The notes under the pieces: model-generated
The model's input: only the letters and a program-made list of their open reading frames with translations
Told to the model about the DNA's origin: nothing
Databases searched by the model: none
Made by a program: the position numbers and the translations under genes
NCBI RefSeq assembly: GCF_023806465.1
Contig: NZ_JAMSLS010000003.1
Coordinates: 1 to 64,000 of the forward strand
Length of the DNA stretch: 64,000 nucleotides
Direction of reading: 5' to 3'
Source of the DNA: Thermomicrobium sp. CFH 73360
GTDB lineage: Bacteria > Chloroflexota > Chloroflexia > Thermomicrobiales > Thermomicrobiaceae
Part shown: positions 1 to 8,946 of the stretch, one piece after another
Layout: each line of letters opens with the position of its first letter
Numbering within the stretch: position 1 is the stretch's first letter

Positions 1-939
1 GCTCCACGGATTCCCTTCCTCGTTGGTGGCTCAGCCGATCTCAGCGAGTCTACCCGGACTTCGCTGGAGGGCTACCCCCCGATCGCCAAAGAGCGATACT
101 CTGGACGAAACATCCACTTTGGTGTCCGCGAACATGCCATGGGAGCAATACTCAATGGGCTGACCCTCCACGGCGGCCTGATCGCCTACGGCGGAACCTT
201 CCTTGTCTTCAGTGACTACTTGCGCCCCGCCTTGCGCCTTGCTGCCCTCATGCATCTTCCGGTGATCTACGTCTTTACCCACGATAGCATCTTCCTTGGT
301 GAGGACGGCCCAACGCACCAGCCTATAGAGCACCTTGCTTCCCTCCGCGCAATCCCCAACCTCACCGTCATCCGCCCAGCCGACGCTGCCGAAACGGTGG
401 AGGCCTGGCGCGTTGCGCTCAACTACAACGAAGGGCCGGTAGCGCTCGTCCTCACCCGCCAGAAGGTGCCTACCGTCACTGCCGGCGTGGCCGAGGGGCT
501 GGCGCGCGGCGCCTACGTGGTTCGCGAAGCTTCACGCTGGCCGCCCGACCTCCTTCTCATTGCCAGTGGCTCCGAAGTTGCCCTCGTCATGCAGGCTGCG
601 GAGACACTCGAGCGTGACGGGCTGGCCGTCCGCGTCGTGAGTATGCCGAGCTGGGAACTCTTCGATCGGCAACCAGACGACTACCGTGCCGCCGTGCTCC
701 CGCCGGAGGTGCCGCGGCGTCTCGTCGTCGAGGCGGCTCGCCTCTTGGGCTGGGAGCGGTATCTAGGACCGCACGGCCGTGGACTCGGGGTCGACCGGTT
801 CGGTGCCTCCGCACCGGCTCCAGTTTTGGCCGAGCACTTCGGCTTCACCGTAGAGCATGTCGTCGCGCTCGCCCGCGAGCTCGTCGCCATGACACCGGCA
901 CCACCAGGCATGAGTACCCCGACCGTGACGGGAAGCTAA
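1..939 (+). CDS. tkt: Transketolase, C-terminal part (5' end outside window)
   Basis: The reading frame is open from base 1 and ends with TAA at 937-939, giving 312 residues of the pyrimidine-binding and C-terminal domains. Recognisable transketolase blocks are GGSADLSEST near residue 9, GRNIHFGVREHAMGA near residue 37 (this block contains the catalytic Glu that activates thiamine diphosphate) and GGTFLVFSDY. Transketolase moves two-carbon ketol units between sugar phosphates in the non-oxidative pentose phosphate pathway. The N-terminal diphosphate-binding domain must lie upstream. No gene follows directly, so this is the last gene of its transcription unit inside the window. Confidence 0.95.
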   Translation, partial: APRIPFLVGGSADLSESTRTSLEGYPPIAKERYSGRNIHFGVREHAMGAILNGLTLHGGLIAYGGTFLVFSDYLRPALRLAALMHLPVIYVFTHDSIFLGEDGPTHQPIEHLASLRAIPNLTVIRPADAAETVEAWRVALNYNEGPVALVLTRQKVPTVTAGVAEGLARGAYVVREASRWPPDLLLIASGSEVALVMQAAETLERDGLAVRVVSMPSWELFDRQPDDYRAAVLPPEVPRRLVVEAARLLGWERYLGPHGRGLGVDRFGASAPAPVLAEHFGFTVEHVVALARELVAMTPAPPGMSTPTVTGS

Positions 940-1941
940 AGCGACGCGGTGACCTGCCCTCGCTTCTGCGTCACAAGCGCCCTCGGCGCTGTCGGCGTTC
1001 TACCACACTTCGGCACACTGCTCTTTGGGCCAGGCGCAACGCGGTCGGCGCCCGATTCATCGCACGCCGCATCCTTGTCCCTGCGCGAGTTGGCCAGCAC
1101 CGTGCACGTCCACACCGCCGAGCACGGTGCAGTGTGGCCGAAAGCGCGCCGCGTTGTAAGTGAGTCTGACCATGCCCGCCTGGGGCAGCAGGCCTTGCGC
1201 CAGCGCCAGTGATAGGTCATCCTCGCGCAACGAAGCTTCTTTGCGTCCATCTCTGAGACTCCCACACCCCACGGCCGCGATGTATGGTCCCCACCGACAT
1301 TGCTGGGTGTTGCGCGTGTGGGGGCTCGCCTCTTCTCGCCAGGACCGGCAAAGGTCTGCAGTGCGGGGAAAGCGTAGGACCAAGCAGGGTGCGTCAGAGT
1401 GTGCCGCATCGCACCCGCATCTACGGCGATCTTTGTCCTGATCGTGAGAGAAGGCTCCACAGGGGATGCTTCTGCGGTGGGATCATCCGCCCCGGTGTTC
1501 CGTGTTATCGTCACGTTGTTGACTGGTGAGAGAATGTATTGGTGTCGGGATCGTTCGTCTTCTCGGGAGTGCAGCTCATGCGCGCTCTCGGCAAACCATC
1601 ACGGAGGCTCGCCAGCTGCAGCGGAATCGGCAACGTGGGTGGGCGATCCAGGGACGAGTACCAGGTGCCCTCTCAACTTGCTTCACCGCGGTGTTTCCCT
1701 GTCCCTCGTGGGTGAGTTTGCGACGCCACCAGCTGGGGGAACCGGGTGTTGGGGCGTTGAGCCGTGTGTCCTATTGCCCAACACTCCGCACTGCACAGCC
1801 CTCACTCAGCCGCACGATGGCAGCGGATACCGAGCGTCGTTTTCCCGTGAGGTAGTCCCGACCGTCTTCGCACAATCTGCCATGGCATGCTCCCCTGGCG
1901 TGGGGGTGTCCCCCCGGTGTAGCACGTGTACGGCATTACCG
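940..1941. other. Gene-poor gap, about 1.0 kb
   Basis: I find no open frame with protein-like composition on either strand. The longer open frames are Arg/Ser/Pro-rich and resemble no family, and the longest forward one runs on antisense through the MFS gene. No tRNA, CRISPR or insertion-sequence ends were seen. The segment lies between the ends of two convergent genes. Confidence 0.6.
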
Positions 1942-3489
1942 TCACTCTGCTGGGTTGGTGCTGCCTCTCCGCGTGTTGCTTACCACCAGTTCCCCTCGTG
2001 GAAAGCCCCACACCACCAGCCCGACTGCCAGGATGACCAGGGTGAGGATCCCAAAGTACACCCATCCCAGGGCATCGGCCAAGGCTACCCGGAGCGCTGC
2101 CAGCGTGTCTTGGGCCAATGTCGCCCGGAGTGCCGGCTCCAACAGAGCGGTTGTCGGCACGTTTCCGAGAGCTCCGGTGCGAGCAGCCAGCCCCGCACTC
2201 AAGATCATCCCCAGGGCGGCTACCCCAACCGCCCCGCCAATCGACCGGGCAAACCCCACCAGTGCGGTCGCGATTCCTCGTTCCTCCCAGCCGACCGCAT
2301 TCTGCACCGCGATGATGAACGCCGTCGCGCTGAATCCCATTCCCACCCCGAACAACCCTGCGACTGTCACCGGGAAAGCCAACCCAGCCGAGCGCGGCAC
2401 TGCTTGCAACAGGAGCGCCGCGGCCAGCATCGCTGCCATCCCCACAAGTACCGAGCTCCGGAAGCTGAAGCGCAGGATCACCCGCCCTGCCAGGGTCGAC
2501 GCCACCGACCATGCGACCGCGAAGGGCATGATCACCCCGCCCGCAGTCATCGCCGTCCCGCCGAGCACCCCCTGCACAAAGAGCGGGAGATATGAAGTGG
2601 TCCCAAACATCCCTGCTCCGATGAGGATGCTTCCCAGAACCACCACCCCTATCAGCCGTTGCCGGAGCAGGGGGAGTGGCACCACTGGTTCAGCCGCCCG
2701 TCGCTCGATCCACCAGAATGCACCCAGAAGTGCTGCCCCAAGAACCAGACTTCCCAGCGCCAGAAGGCGCCGCTGCTCGCCTCCACCCTCGAGGTCCAGT
2801 AAGCCCAAAAGCACGAGCGCCAGCCCCAAGGTCAATGTCAGCGCCCCTGCGTAGTCAATCCGGTGCGGCCGCCGTATCACCGGTTCCGGGAAAGCAAGTC
2901 CAAGCAGCGCGAGTGCGGCAAGACCAAAGGGAAGATTCACGTAGAAGACCCAGCGCCAGCTCAGCGTGTCGGTCAAGAATCCTCCCACCGCCGGGCCGGC
3001 GACTGCCGAGGCGCCCCACACGGCACTCGTCAGCCCTTGCAGCCGTGCTCGCTGTTCGATCGGGAAAAGGTCGCCAAGGATCGTCAACGTTACCGGGATG
3101 ATCCCGCCTGCACCCAGCCCCTGCAACGCGCGAAAGATGACAAGCTGCAGCATCGACTGCGCCAGACCGCAAAGCATCGAGCCGGCAAGGAACAGCCCCA
3201 TCGAGACGAGCAGCACCCGCTTACGGCCATACAAGTCGGCCAATCGTCCGTAGAGCGGTATCGTGGTGGTGCCAGTCAGCAGATAGGCAGAAAAGACCCA
3301 CGGGTACAAGGCCAGCCCGCCTAATTGTCCGACGATCGTCGGCATCGCCGTCCCTACAACGGTGGCGTCCAGCGCCGCAAGAAACGTCGCTGCTAAAACT
3401 CCCGCCACGATTGCCACCTGAGCGCGGCGTCCAAGCACACGCACTGCCGCGCTGCGAACTGCTTCCGTGCCTGCCGGCTGTCTGCTCAT
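1942..3489 (-). CDS. DHA2-family MFS drug:proton antiporter (EmrB/QacA type)
   Basis: This is a 515-residue membrane protein with about 14 predicted helices, the usual size for the 14-TM DHA2 group. After a basic N-terminus the first helix carries LAALDATVVGTAMPTI (the DHA2 'LDxTIV' motif), followed by motif A (GRLADLYGRKRV) and a motif C-like segment (ASAVAGPAVGGFLTD). The likely role is proton-driven export of lipophilic drugs or other toxic compounds. The frame stays open further upstream to 3810, but hydrophobic protein begins only after the ATG at 3489. A GGAGG abuts that ATG directly, too close for a normal ribosome site, so one of the in-frame GTG codons about 16-18 residues downstream may be the true start. 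Confidence 0.88.
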   Translation of the reverse strand: MSRQPAGTEAVRSAAVRVLGRRAQVAIVAGVLAATFLAALDATVVGTAMPTIVGQLGGLALYPWVFSAYLLTGTTTIPLYGRLADLYGRKRVLLVSMGLFLAGSMLCGLAQSMLQLVIFRALQGLGAGGIIPVTLTILGDLFPIEQRARLQGLTSAVWGASAVAGPAVGGFLTDTLSWRWVFYVNLPFGLAALALLGLAFPEPVIRRPHRIDYAGALTLTLGLALVLLGLLDLEGGGEQRRLLALGSLVLGAALLGAFWWIERRAAEPVVPLPLLRQRLIGVVVLGSILIGAGMFGTTSYLPLFVQGVLGGTAMTAGGVIMPFAVAWSVASTLAGRVILRFSFRSSVLVGMAAMLAAALLLQAVPRSAGLAFPVTVAGLFGVGMGFSATAFIIAVQNAVGWEERGIATALVGFARSIGGAVGVAALGMILSAGLAARTGALGNVPTTALLEPALRATLAQDTLAALRVALADALGWVYFGILTLVILAVGLVVWGFPRGELVVSNTRRGSTNPAE

Positions 3490-3623
3490 CCTCCGGCCTC
3501 GCAGCCCCGTAGATGCGACCGGCAGTATGACGCAACCGGAGCCACTCAGCAACGGTGGCCGCGTGGTACATGGGGAGTGTGGTGAGCCGTATTTCGGCGA
3601 CCCCAAAACCCTCGTTCTCTCCG

Positions 3624-3629
3624 TATACT
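3624..3629 (+). promoter_or_regulatory. Candidate -10 element TATACT for the secreted nuclease gene
   Basis: TATACT lies 85 bases upstream of the nuclease start, with no good -35 hexamer at 17 bp. The same hexamer recurs upstream of several other genes in this window (5381, 22844, 45192, and 21385 on the minus strand), which supports its use as the -10 box here. Confidence 0.4.
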
Positions 3630-3713
3630 GCTTCCAGCTCTCTTGAGGTCGGTGAGTGCACCCTGACCTGCGGTCGGGAGACGCTCCATCCGGGGATCGA
3701 GGTGACTGAAGTG

Positions 3714-5294
3714 ATGCGACGAACTGTCTCTCGTCTGGTGCGTCCAGAACTTGTTGCGCTCCGCCCCGCGCTCCTCCTGCTGCTCGTACTGACCCTCCTG
3801 CTTCCGTCACCGCTCCTTGTCCAGGCCGCTCCCACCGGCCACGACGCGTTCCTCGATACCTGGGCCCGGAGCGACCTTCCCGTCGCCCAGGGCCGCGTCA
3901 GCCGCACGTGGATGTGGGGCCCGGAACCCTTCACCACGCCACTCCGTGAGCCCTACGCCGAGGCACCCGGTGGCTTCCGCCTTGTCCAGTACTTCGATAA
4001 GTCTCGGATGGAGATCACCAATCCTCTCACTGATCGCTCTTCTCCCTGGTATGTCACCAACGGCCTCCTCGCCAGGGAGCTCATTACTGGCCAATTGCAG
4101 CTCGGTGACGCCACATTCCAGGCCGTCCCACCGGCCCAAGTCAACGTCGCCGGTGACCCTGATGATCCGAACGCACCAACCTATGCGAACTTCGCACACC
4201 TCCTCGCCGCCGCACCACTTCCGGTGGGTTCTGTGGTCACGCAGACGTTGGACAATGCTGGAATCGTCCGCGACGATCCCGGTTTGGCACGCTATGCCGT
4301 CACTGCCGCGGTGCTCGTCCCGGAGACGAACCACAGTGTTGCTTCGGTGTTCTGGGGCTTCATGAACGCCCGTGGTTTGGTCTACACCGGATGGCGCTTC
4401 CGTGAGGACACGCTCTTCCCCAATCCGTTCTATGCCACGGGTTTTCCCATTACCGAACCCTACTGGGTCCGTGTCCGGGTTGCTGGCACGCCACGCGATG
4501 TGCTCGTGCAGTGCTTCGAACGCCGCTGCCTCACCTATACCCCAGAGAACCCGCCGGGTTGGCAGGTTGAGGCCGGCAACATTGGCCAGCACTACTACCG
4601 CTGGCGCTATGAGCAGCTCGGCCGGACCCCGCAGCAGGCTGGGGTCTACGAACTCGCGACGGTGACGAACGTTGTCGACGGTGACACCATCGATGTCGAG
4701 TTCCGCGATGGCCGCACCGCTCGCGTCCGGCTCATCGGCGTGGATACGCCCGAGGTCTATGGCGAGGTGGAATGCTTTGGCGTTGCTGCCTCGCAGTTCA
4801 CTGCCGAGTGGCTCAACCGCAAGCAGGTCGCCCTTGAACGCGACGTCTCAGAAACTGATCGCTACGGCCGGCTATTGCGGTATGTCTGGATCGGTCCCTA
4901 CCTCTTCAACGAGCTCCTTGTCCGTGAAGGATACGCTGGCGTCACGACCTATCCGCCCGACGTGAAGTACGCCTGGCGCTTCCGCGAGGCCGAGCGAGTC
5001 GCCCGCGAGGAGCGCGCCGGGCTTTGGGGTGTTTGCCCGAGTTCCCCGGTCGGCGGAGGGCAGGAGCCGCTGCCTGAACCTCCTTTGAGCCCGACTCCCC
5101 TGCCGACATTGACACCGTCGCCCAGTCCGGAACCCTCCCCTACCTGCGATCCCAGCTATCCCACGGTCTGTATCCCGCCCCCACCGCCTGACCTCGACTG
5201 CTCAGATATCCCGTACCGTCGCTTCCCCGTGCTTCCTCCTGACCCACACCGCTTCGATCCCGATCGGGACGGTATCGGCTGCGAGGTGGGCTGA
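3714..5294 (+). CDS. Secreted SNase-like nuclease with N-terminal Chloroflexota-type domain and C-terminal excalibur domain
   Basis: The 526-residue precursor starts with a basic N-terminus and a long hydrophobic signal sequence (about residues 15-38). Residues ~40-305 form a domain with FDKSRMEI, NGLLARELITG and CLTYTPENPPGWQVEAGN blocks that I recall from other secreted Chloroflexota proteins. Residues ~311-450 are a staphylococcal-nuclease fold with VVDGDTIDVEF, VRLIGVDTPEVYG and DRYGRLLRYVW, which place the Asp, Arg and Glu residues expected in Ca-dependent thermonucleases. A Pro/Thr-rich linker leads to an excalibur motif (DLDCSDIPY ... DPDRDGIGCE) at the C-terminus, a probable Ca-binding module. 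GAGG at 3699-3702 suits the ATG at 3714 or the adjacent GTG at 3711. It probably degrades extracellular nucleic acids. Confidence 0.88.
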   Translation: MRRTVSRLVRPELVALRPALLLLLVLTLLLPSPLLVQAAPTGHDAFLDTWARSDLPVAQGRVSRTWMWGPEPFTTPLREPYAEAPGGFRLVQYFDKSRMEITNPLTDRSSPWYVTNGLLARELITGQLQLGDATFQAVPPAQVNVAGDPDDPNAPTYANFAHLLAAAPLPVGSVVTQTLDNAGIVRDDPGLARYAVTAAVLVPETNHSVASVFWGFMNARGLVYTGWRFREDTLFPNPFYATGFPITEPYWVRVRVAGTPRDVLVQCFERRCLTYTPENPPGWQVEAGNIGQHYYRWRYEQLGRTPQQAGVYELATVTNVVDGDTIDVEFRDGRTARVRLIGVDTPEVYGEVECFGVAASQFTAEWLNRKQVALERDVSETDRYGRLLRYVWIGPYLFNELLVREGYAGVTTYPPDVKYAWRFREAERVAREERAGLWGVCPSSPVGGGQEPLPEPPLSPTPLPTLTPSPSPEPSPTCDPSYPTVCIPPPPPDLDCSDIPYRRFPVLPPDPHRFDPDRDGIGCEVG

Positions 5295-5380
5295 GGGATC
5301 ACTCAAGAAGTCGCTTGTCGCGCCAAGGCGACGGGGATGAGCGACTTCCTGCCGCGAAACGCAACATGATACTTTCGAGC

Positions 5381-5386
5381 TATACT
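5381..5386 (+). promoter_or_regulatory. Candidate -10 element TATACT for the NmrA/QorB-like gene
   Basis: TATACT sits 44 bases upstream of the ATG at 5430. No convincing -35 hexamer is visible at the standard distance. Confidence 0.4.
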
Positions 5387-5429
5387 GAGCAAGAAAGAGC
5401 GCGTTCGAGCGAGCGAAAGGATCAACAGC

Positions 5430-6287
5430 ATGATCGGCGTAACTGGTTCCACAGGTCGACTCGGTCGACTCGTCATCGCCGAGCTCCTGGAGCGTGTCCC
5501 CGCGGGTCGCATCGTCGCACTCGCTCGGAACCTGGAAAAGGCGCGTGACCTGTCCATGCGCGGGATCACCATTCGCCACGCCGATTACGATGATCCAGCA
5601 ACACTCGACTCTGCCCTCGCCGGAATCGAGCAACTTCTCCTCATCTCCGGTTCAGAGGTCGGCCGCCGGATTGTGCAACACCGTAACGTCATCGAGGCTG
5701 CACAGCGTGCCGGTGTCCGCCTTCTGGTCTACACGAGTCTCTTGCACGCCGATCGCTCGCCGCTCCGCGCACTCGCGGAAGAACACCTCGCAACGGAGGA
5801 AACGGTGCGCACAAGCGGTCTCCAATGGGTCATCCTCCGCAACAGCTGGTATACGGAGAATTATGAAGAGCGTGCCCGAGCCGCCGCGACCACCGGCGAG
5901 CTCGTTGGTGCAACGGGACGGGCACGGATCGCCTCGGCCACGCGGGCTGACTATGCTGCGGCGGCAGCAGTCGTTCTGACCGGTGATGGTTACGCTGGCC
6001 GGATCTACGAACTTGCCGGTGATGAGGCTTGGACAATGGATGACCTCGCATGTCTCATCGCCGAAGGTAGTGGGCGGCCAGTCACGTACCGTGATTTGTC
6101 ACCTGAGAAGTATGTTGCGTATCTCGTCGAGCGTGGAACACCTCGCCCAATTGCTGACGTGCTTGCCGCGCTCGAGGCAGGGATCGCTCAGGATGCGCTC
6201 TTCGACGAGAGCCGCCAGCTTAGCCAGTTGATTGGCCGTCCCACAACCCCGCTCCGCGAGGTCGTTTACCACTGGCTCCGAACCTGA
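5430..6287 (+). CDS. NmrA/atypical SDR NAD(P)-binding protein, QorB (YtfG)-like quinone oxidoreductase
   Basis: The 285-residue protein opens with the dinucleotide-binding loop GVTGSTGRLGRLV, followed by ALARNLEKARDL (NADP-type second strand) and YDDPATLDSALAGIEQLLLISGSE, the arrangement of E. coli QorB and NmrA-like atypical SDRs. The Tyr-x3-Lys catalytic pair of classical SDRs is absent, as is usual in this group. VILRNSWYTENYE and YELAGDEAWTMDDLA also match QorB-like proteins. The likely activity is NAD(P)H-dependent quinone reduction, or redox sensing, in the cytoplasm. AAAGGA precedes the ATG at suitable distance. It appears to be monocistronic. Confidence 0.85.
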   Translation: MIGVTGSTGRLGRLVIAELLERVPAGRIVALARNLEKARDLSMRGITIRHADYDDPATLDSALAGIEQLLLISGSEVGRRIVQHRNVIEAAQRAGVRLLVYTSLLHADRSPLRALAEEHLATEETVRTSGLQWVILRNSWYTENYEERARAAATTGELVGATGRARIASATRADYAAAAAVVLTGDGYAGRIYELAGDEAWTMDDLACLIAEGSGRPVTYRDLSPEKYVAYLVERGTPRPIADVLAALEAGIAQDALFDESRQLSQLIGRPTTPLREVVYHWLRT

Positions 6288-7664
6288 CCGGTAACGCGGC
6301 CCGTCCGCTGCTCTACGGATCTCTTGCCTGCGCTTTTCTCGCCACTACCCTCCTCTCCACAGCCGCTCGTGTCACCCGCGTCAGAAGAGAGCGGTTCGTC
6401 GACCACGAAGAACTACACCTTCACCGCTCGAAGGAGCAGCAGCAAGACGCCTCTCTCCAGTCAGGACTGTTCTGGTCGGTACAACCGACCGCCCAGGTAT
6501 TGAGTCGTAGCCGGGCTCGTCTCAGCACAACCACTCCTGCCCAGGCACCGATCGCACCCTGCTCCCCTGCCCTCTCATCATGGTCAGCGAGCTGTCAGCC
6601 GACTGCTCCAGGTAACGCTGATGGTGCTGCGTGGGCACGGGACGGGTACACCAGCGTTCCCGCGCTGTGTCGATTCGAGGCACCAAGACACCACGAGTCG
6701 GAGCGCTTCGCCCAAGGCGACGCCTATTCGATTCCAGAAAGGAAGCGAGCAATTGGTCGCCGGAAGGAAGGCCGGCATTTGATGCGGTTCCGCTCCTGAG
6801 GAAACTGTAGGGAGATGTCATGGGGAGCGGTATCGTCCCATCGCGTGCTACCAGGACATGCGGGTAACAGGGCTCCGACGTGCTTCCTTGAGGCTCTACC
6901 ACTCGTCGTTGATCAGGAAGGAACAGCGAACGCCACAGAAGGCACGAGACAGCACTCGAAGGATGTTCTGCGGCTCTTTGGCTTTGCCTGAGCCGGCCGC
7001 TCCACACTCATCGACCTGGTTGCGGTCTGGGGTGTGTTCAGTTGGCCCGGCGTGATCCTCGCACGTGCCTTGGCTCTCCGTGGCTTTTTGGTTGCTCCCT
7101 TCTCTGTGACCTTCATGCAGGGTTTCTGATGGACACTCATCGGAGTACGGTGGCCTGCTGGTGCTAGGCACTGTCTTCCGCTTCTGGAGCACCTTGAACG
7201 TGGAGAGTAGCGTACAGGGTAAGTGATTCCCTCGTGACCGAGTAGTTTGGCAAGGTGAGTCCCTGCATTGGGAAACTGGCTGCCTGGCTGGTGCAGTCTT
7301 CTCTCCACCACACGCTGCCACCCCTACCGATCCGGCTGCGGCGCCCCTCCGCATGTCAGCTGCCTCAGCAAGAGTCGCCGAGCAAGGGGGCGTAACCAAT
7401 CGTGATCCTCCGGGGACTGTTCCTGTGAATGCACGGCAAACGCCATCTGCACGCCTTGTCTGGGTCGACACTGCACTCCATCGCGGGGAGTCCGCGAGGC
7501 AGTCGCTCTCCCGCGTACGAGGAAATGCCGGCCCCCTATCTGTGCTCAGCGATGCGAGAGCATGCCTTTCTGGCTTGGCCAAGAAGTCCCAAAAGAATTC
7601 CGGACATCGTTCCCAGATGATGGCTGCGGTGCTTGCCGATCCTTCGCCATGAAGGGAGTCGTGA
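6288..7664. other. Gene-poor gap, about 1.4 kb
   Basis: No convincing gene on either strand. The longest open frame (268 codons, minus strand) is Ser/Thr/Arg-rich with scattered Cys and Trp and no domain-like pattern. A short forward frame just after 6288 has one hydrophobic stretch but no ribosome site or family resemblance. I saw no RNA gene or repeat. GAAGGGAG at 7651-7658 is the ribosome site of the next gene. Confidence 0.55.
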
Positions 7665-8939
7665 GTGTTCATGCGCGATGTCTTTGTGCGTCGCCAGCCC
7701 ATCTTTACGCGGCGCCTTGAGGTTTGGGGTTACCAGATCATAGCCGGACGCTTCGGCTACGTCGAGCCTGTGGTGTCATCGCCAGGACGGCCACAGACAG
7801 GTCGCCTGACTCTTCCAGGCTCGCCCGGTCTACCGCCTGTCCCCAGTGATGAAGCGCGCCTCTTGCTGGAAGCGCTCGCCGAAATCAGTCTACCCGCCCT
7901 GGTTGGCGAGTCGCTGGCCGTAGTTCGTCTGGCACCGACGACAGCACTCACGGCTCGTGATTTCCTTGTCTCACTCGCCCCGCCCGATCGTCTCGTTGCG
8001 CTGATGACGCTCCATCCTGTTCCGGACCGTGCAGTGCTTGCCGACGCACTCGATGCCCTTCGGGATGCCGGCTTCCGTGTCGGTCTTGCCGGTTTTCAGG
8101 GCCAGCCTGAGTTCTTGCCATTTGCTCGCACCGTTGACCTCGTTGCAGCAAGTTGTCAGGAGATTGGCCCAGAAGGGCTCGCTGAGTTCGCCAATCAGCT
8201 GCGGGCATGCCGGGCTCAACTTTTGGCAACCGATATTGACACCTACGACGTCTACGATCGCTGCCGCGAATCTCGTGTCACCCTCTTTGCGGGCCCCTTT
8301 CTCTCGGCCCCTCGCTCGGTCCGGTCGACTCGTGCTCCCTCGAACCGCGCTCTCCTGCTCCTGCTTGCCCGGTTGCAAGATCCTGAGGCGGAGTTCTCCG
8401 AACTCGAAGCACTCATCTCTTTGGACGTTGGTCTCACCTATCGGCTCCTCCGGCTTGTCAACTCGGTCTGGTACGGTCGACGTCGGATCGAGTCAGTTCG
8501 TCAAGCCCTGCTGCTCCTCGGTACCCGACTCGTCTCGGCCTGGGTGACCTTACTTCTTATGGCGGATATTCCGGACAAACCGCACGAGCTGCTCACGACA
8601 GCAGTGATCCGTGCGCGGATGGCAGAGCTCGTCGCCGCTGCCCGCGGACGGACCAGTCGTGAGGCTGCATTCCTGACCGGACTCCTCTCGGTGCTCGATG
8701 CCCTGCTTGACCAACCGATGGAGGAGCTGCTCGCGTCGCTCCCGCTCACTGACGAACTACGCGCAGCGTTGCTTCAGCACCAAGGAGAACTTGGTGCAGT
8801 CCTCGATGCTGTCCTTGCCTATGAGCGAGGAGACTGGAATCGCCTCGCCTTGCTGGGTTTGCGGCCCTCTCTCCTCACGTCTGCCTACCTCGATGCAATC
8901 GCGCTTGCTCGCGAGATTGATCTCGCCATGGCCGCCTGA
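7665..8939 (+). CDS. Degenerate EAL-HDOD signalling protein (first of a tandem pair)
   Basis: The 424-residue protein has an N-terminal EAL-like region (residues ~1-215) and a C-terminal HDOD domain (~225-410). It begins with the VRRQPIFTRRLEVWGYQI signature of the YuxH group. The Glu-Ala-Leu triplet itself is not present, nor are most metal ligands of active c-di-GMP phosphodiesterases, so catalysis is unlikely. HDOD hallmarks include LEALISLDVGLTYRLLRLVNS and REAAFLTGLLSVLDALL. Such proteins usually act as protein-protein adaptors in regulation or motility. The start is GTG at 7665, six bases after a GGGAG; ATG at 7671 is an alternative. The next gene begins 7 bases downstream, so both are probably cotranscribed. 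Confidence 0.85.
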   Translation: MFMRDVFVRRQPIFTRRLEVWGYQIIAGRFGYVEPVVSSPGRPQTGRLTLPGSPGLPPVPSDEARLLLEALAEISLPALVGESLAVVRLAPTTALTARDFLVSLAPPDRLVALMTLHPVPDRAVLADALDALRDAGFRVGLAGFQGQPEFLPFARTVDLVAASCQEIGPEGLAEFANQLRACRAQLLATDIDTYDVYDRCRESRVTLFAGPFLSAPRSVRSTRAPSNRALLLLLARLQDPEAEFSELEALISLDVGLTYRLLRLVNSVWYGRRRIESVRQALLLLGTRLVSAWVTLLLMADIPDKPHELLTTAVIRARMAELVAAARGRTSREAAFLTGLLSVLDALLDQPMEELLASLPLTDELRAALLQHQGELGAVLDAVLAYERGDWNRLALLGLRPSLLTSAYLDAIALAREIDLAMAA

Positions 8940-8946
8940 GGTCGCC

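Noticed and set aside
1399-2595. Long forward open frame of 398 codons
   Set aside because: It runs antisense to the MFS transporter, is Pro/Arg/Ser/His-rich and has no ribosome site or family pattern.
6896-7702. Minus-strand open frame of 268 codons in a gap
   Set aside because: Composition is unlike protein, with no ribosome site and no recognisable domain, and its start overlaps the EAL-HDOD gene.
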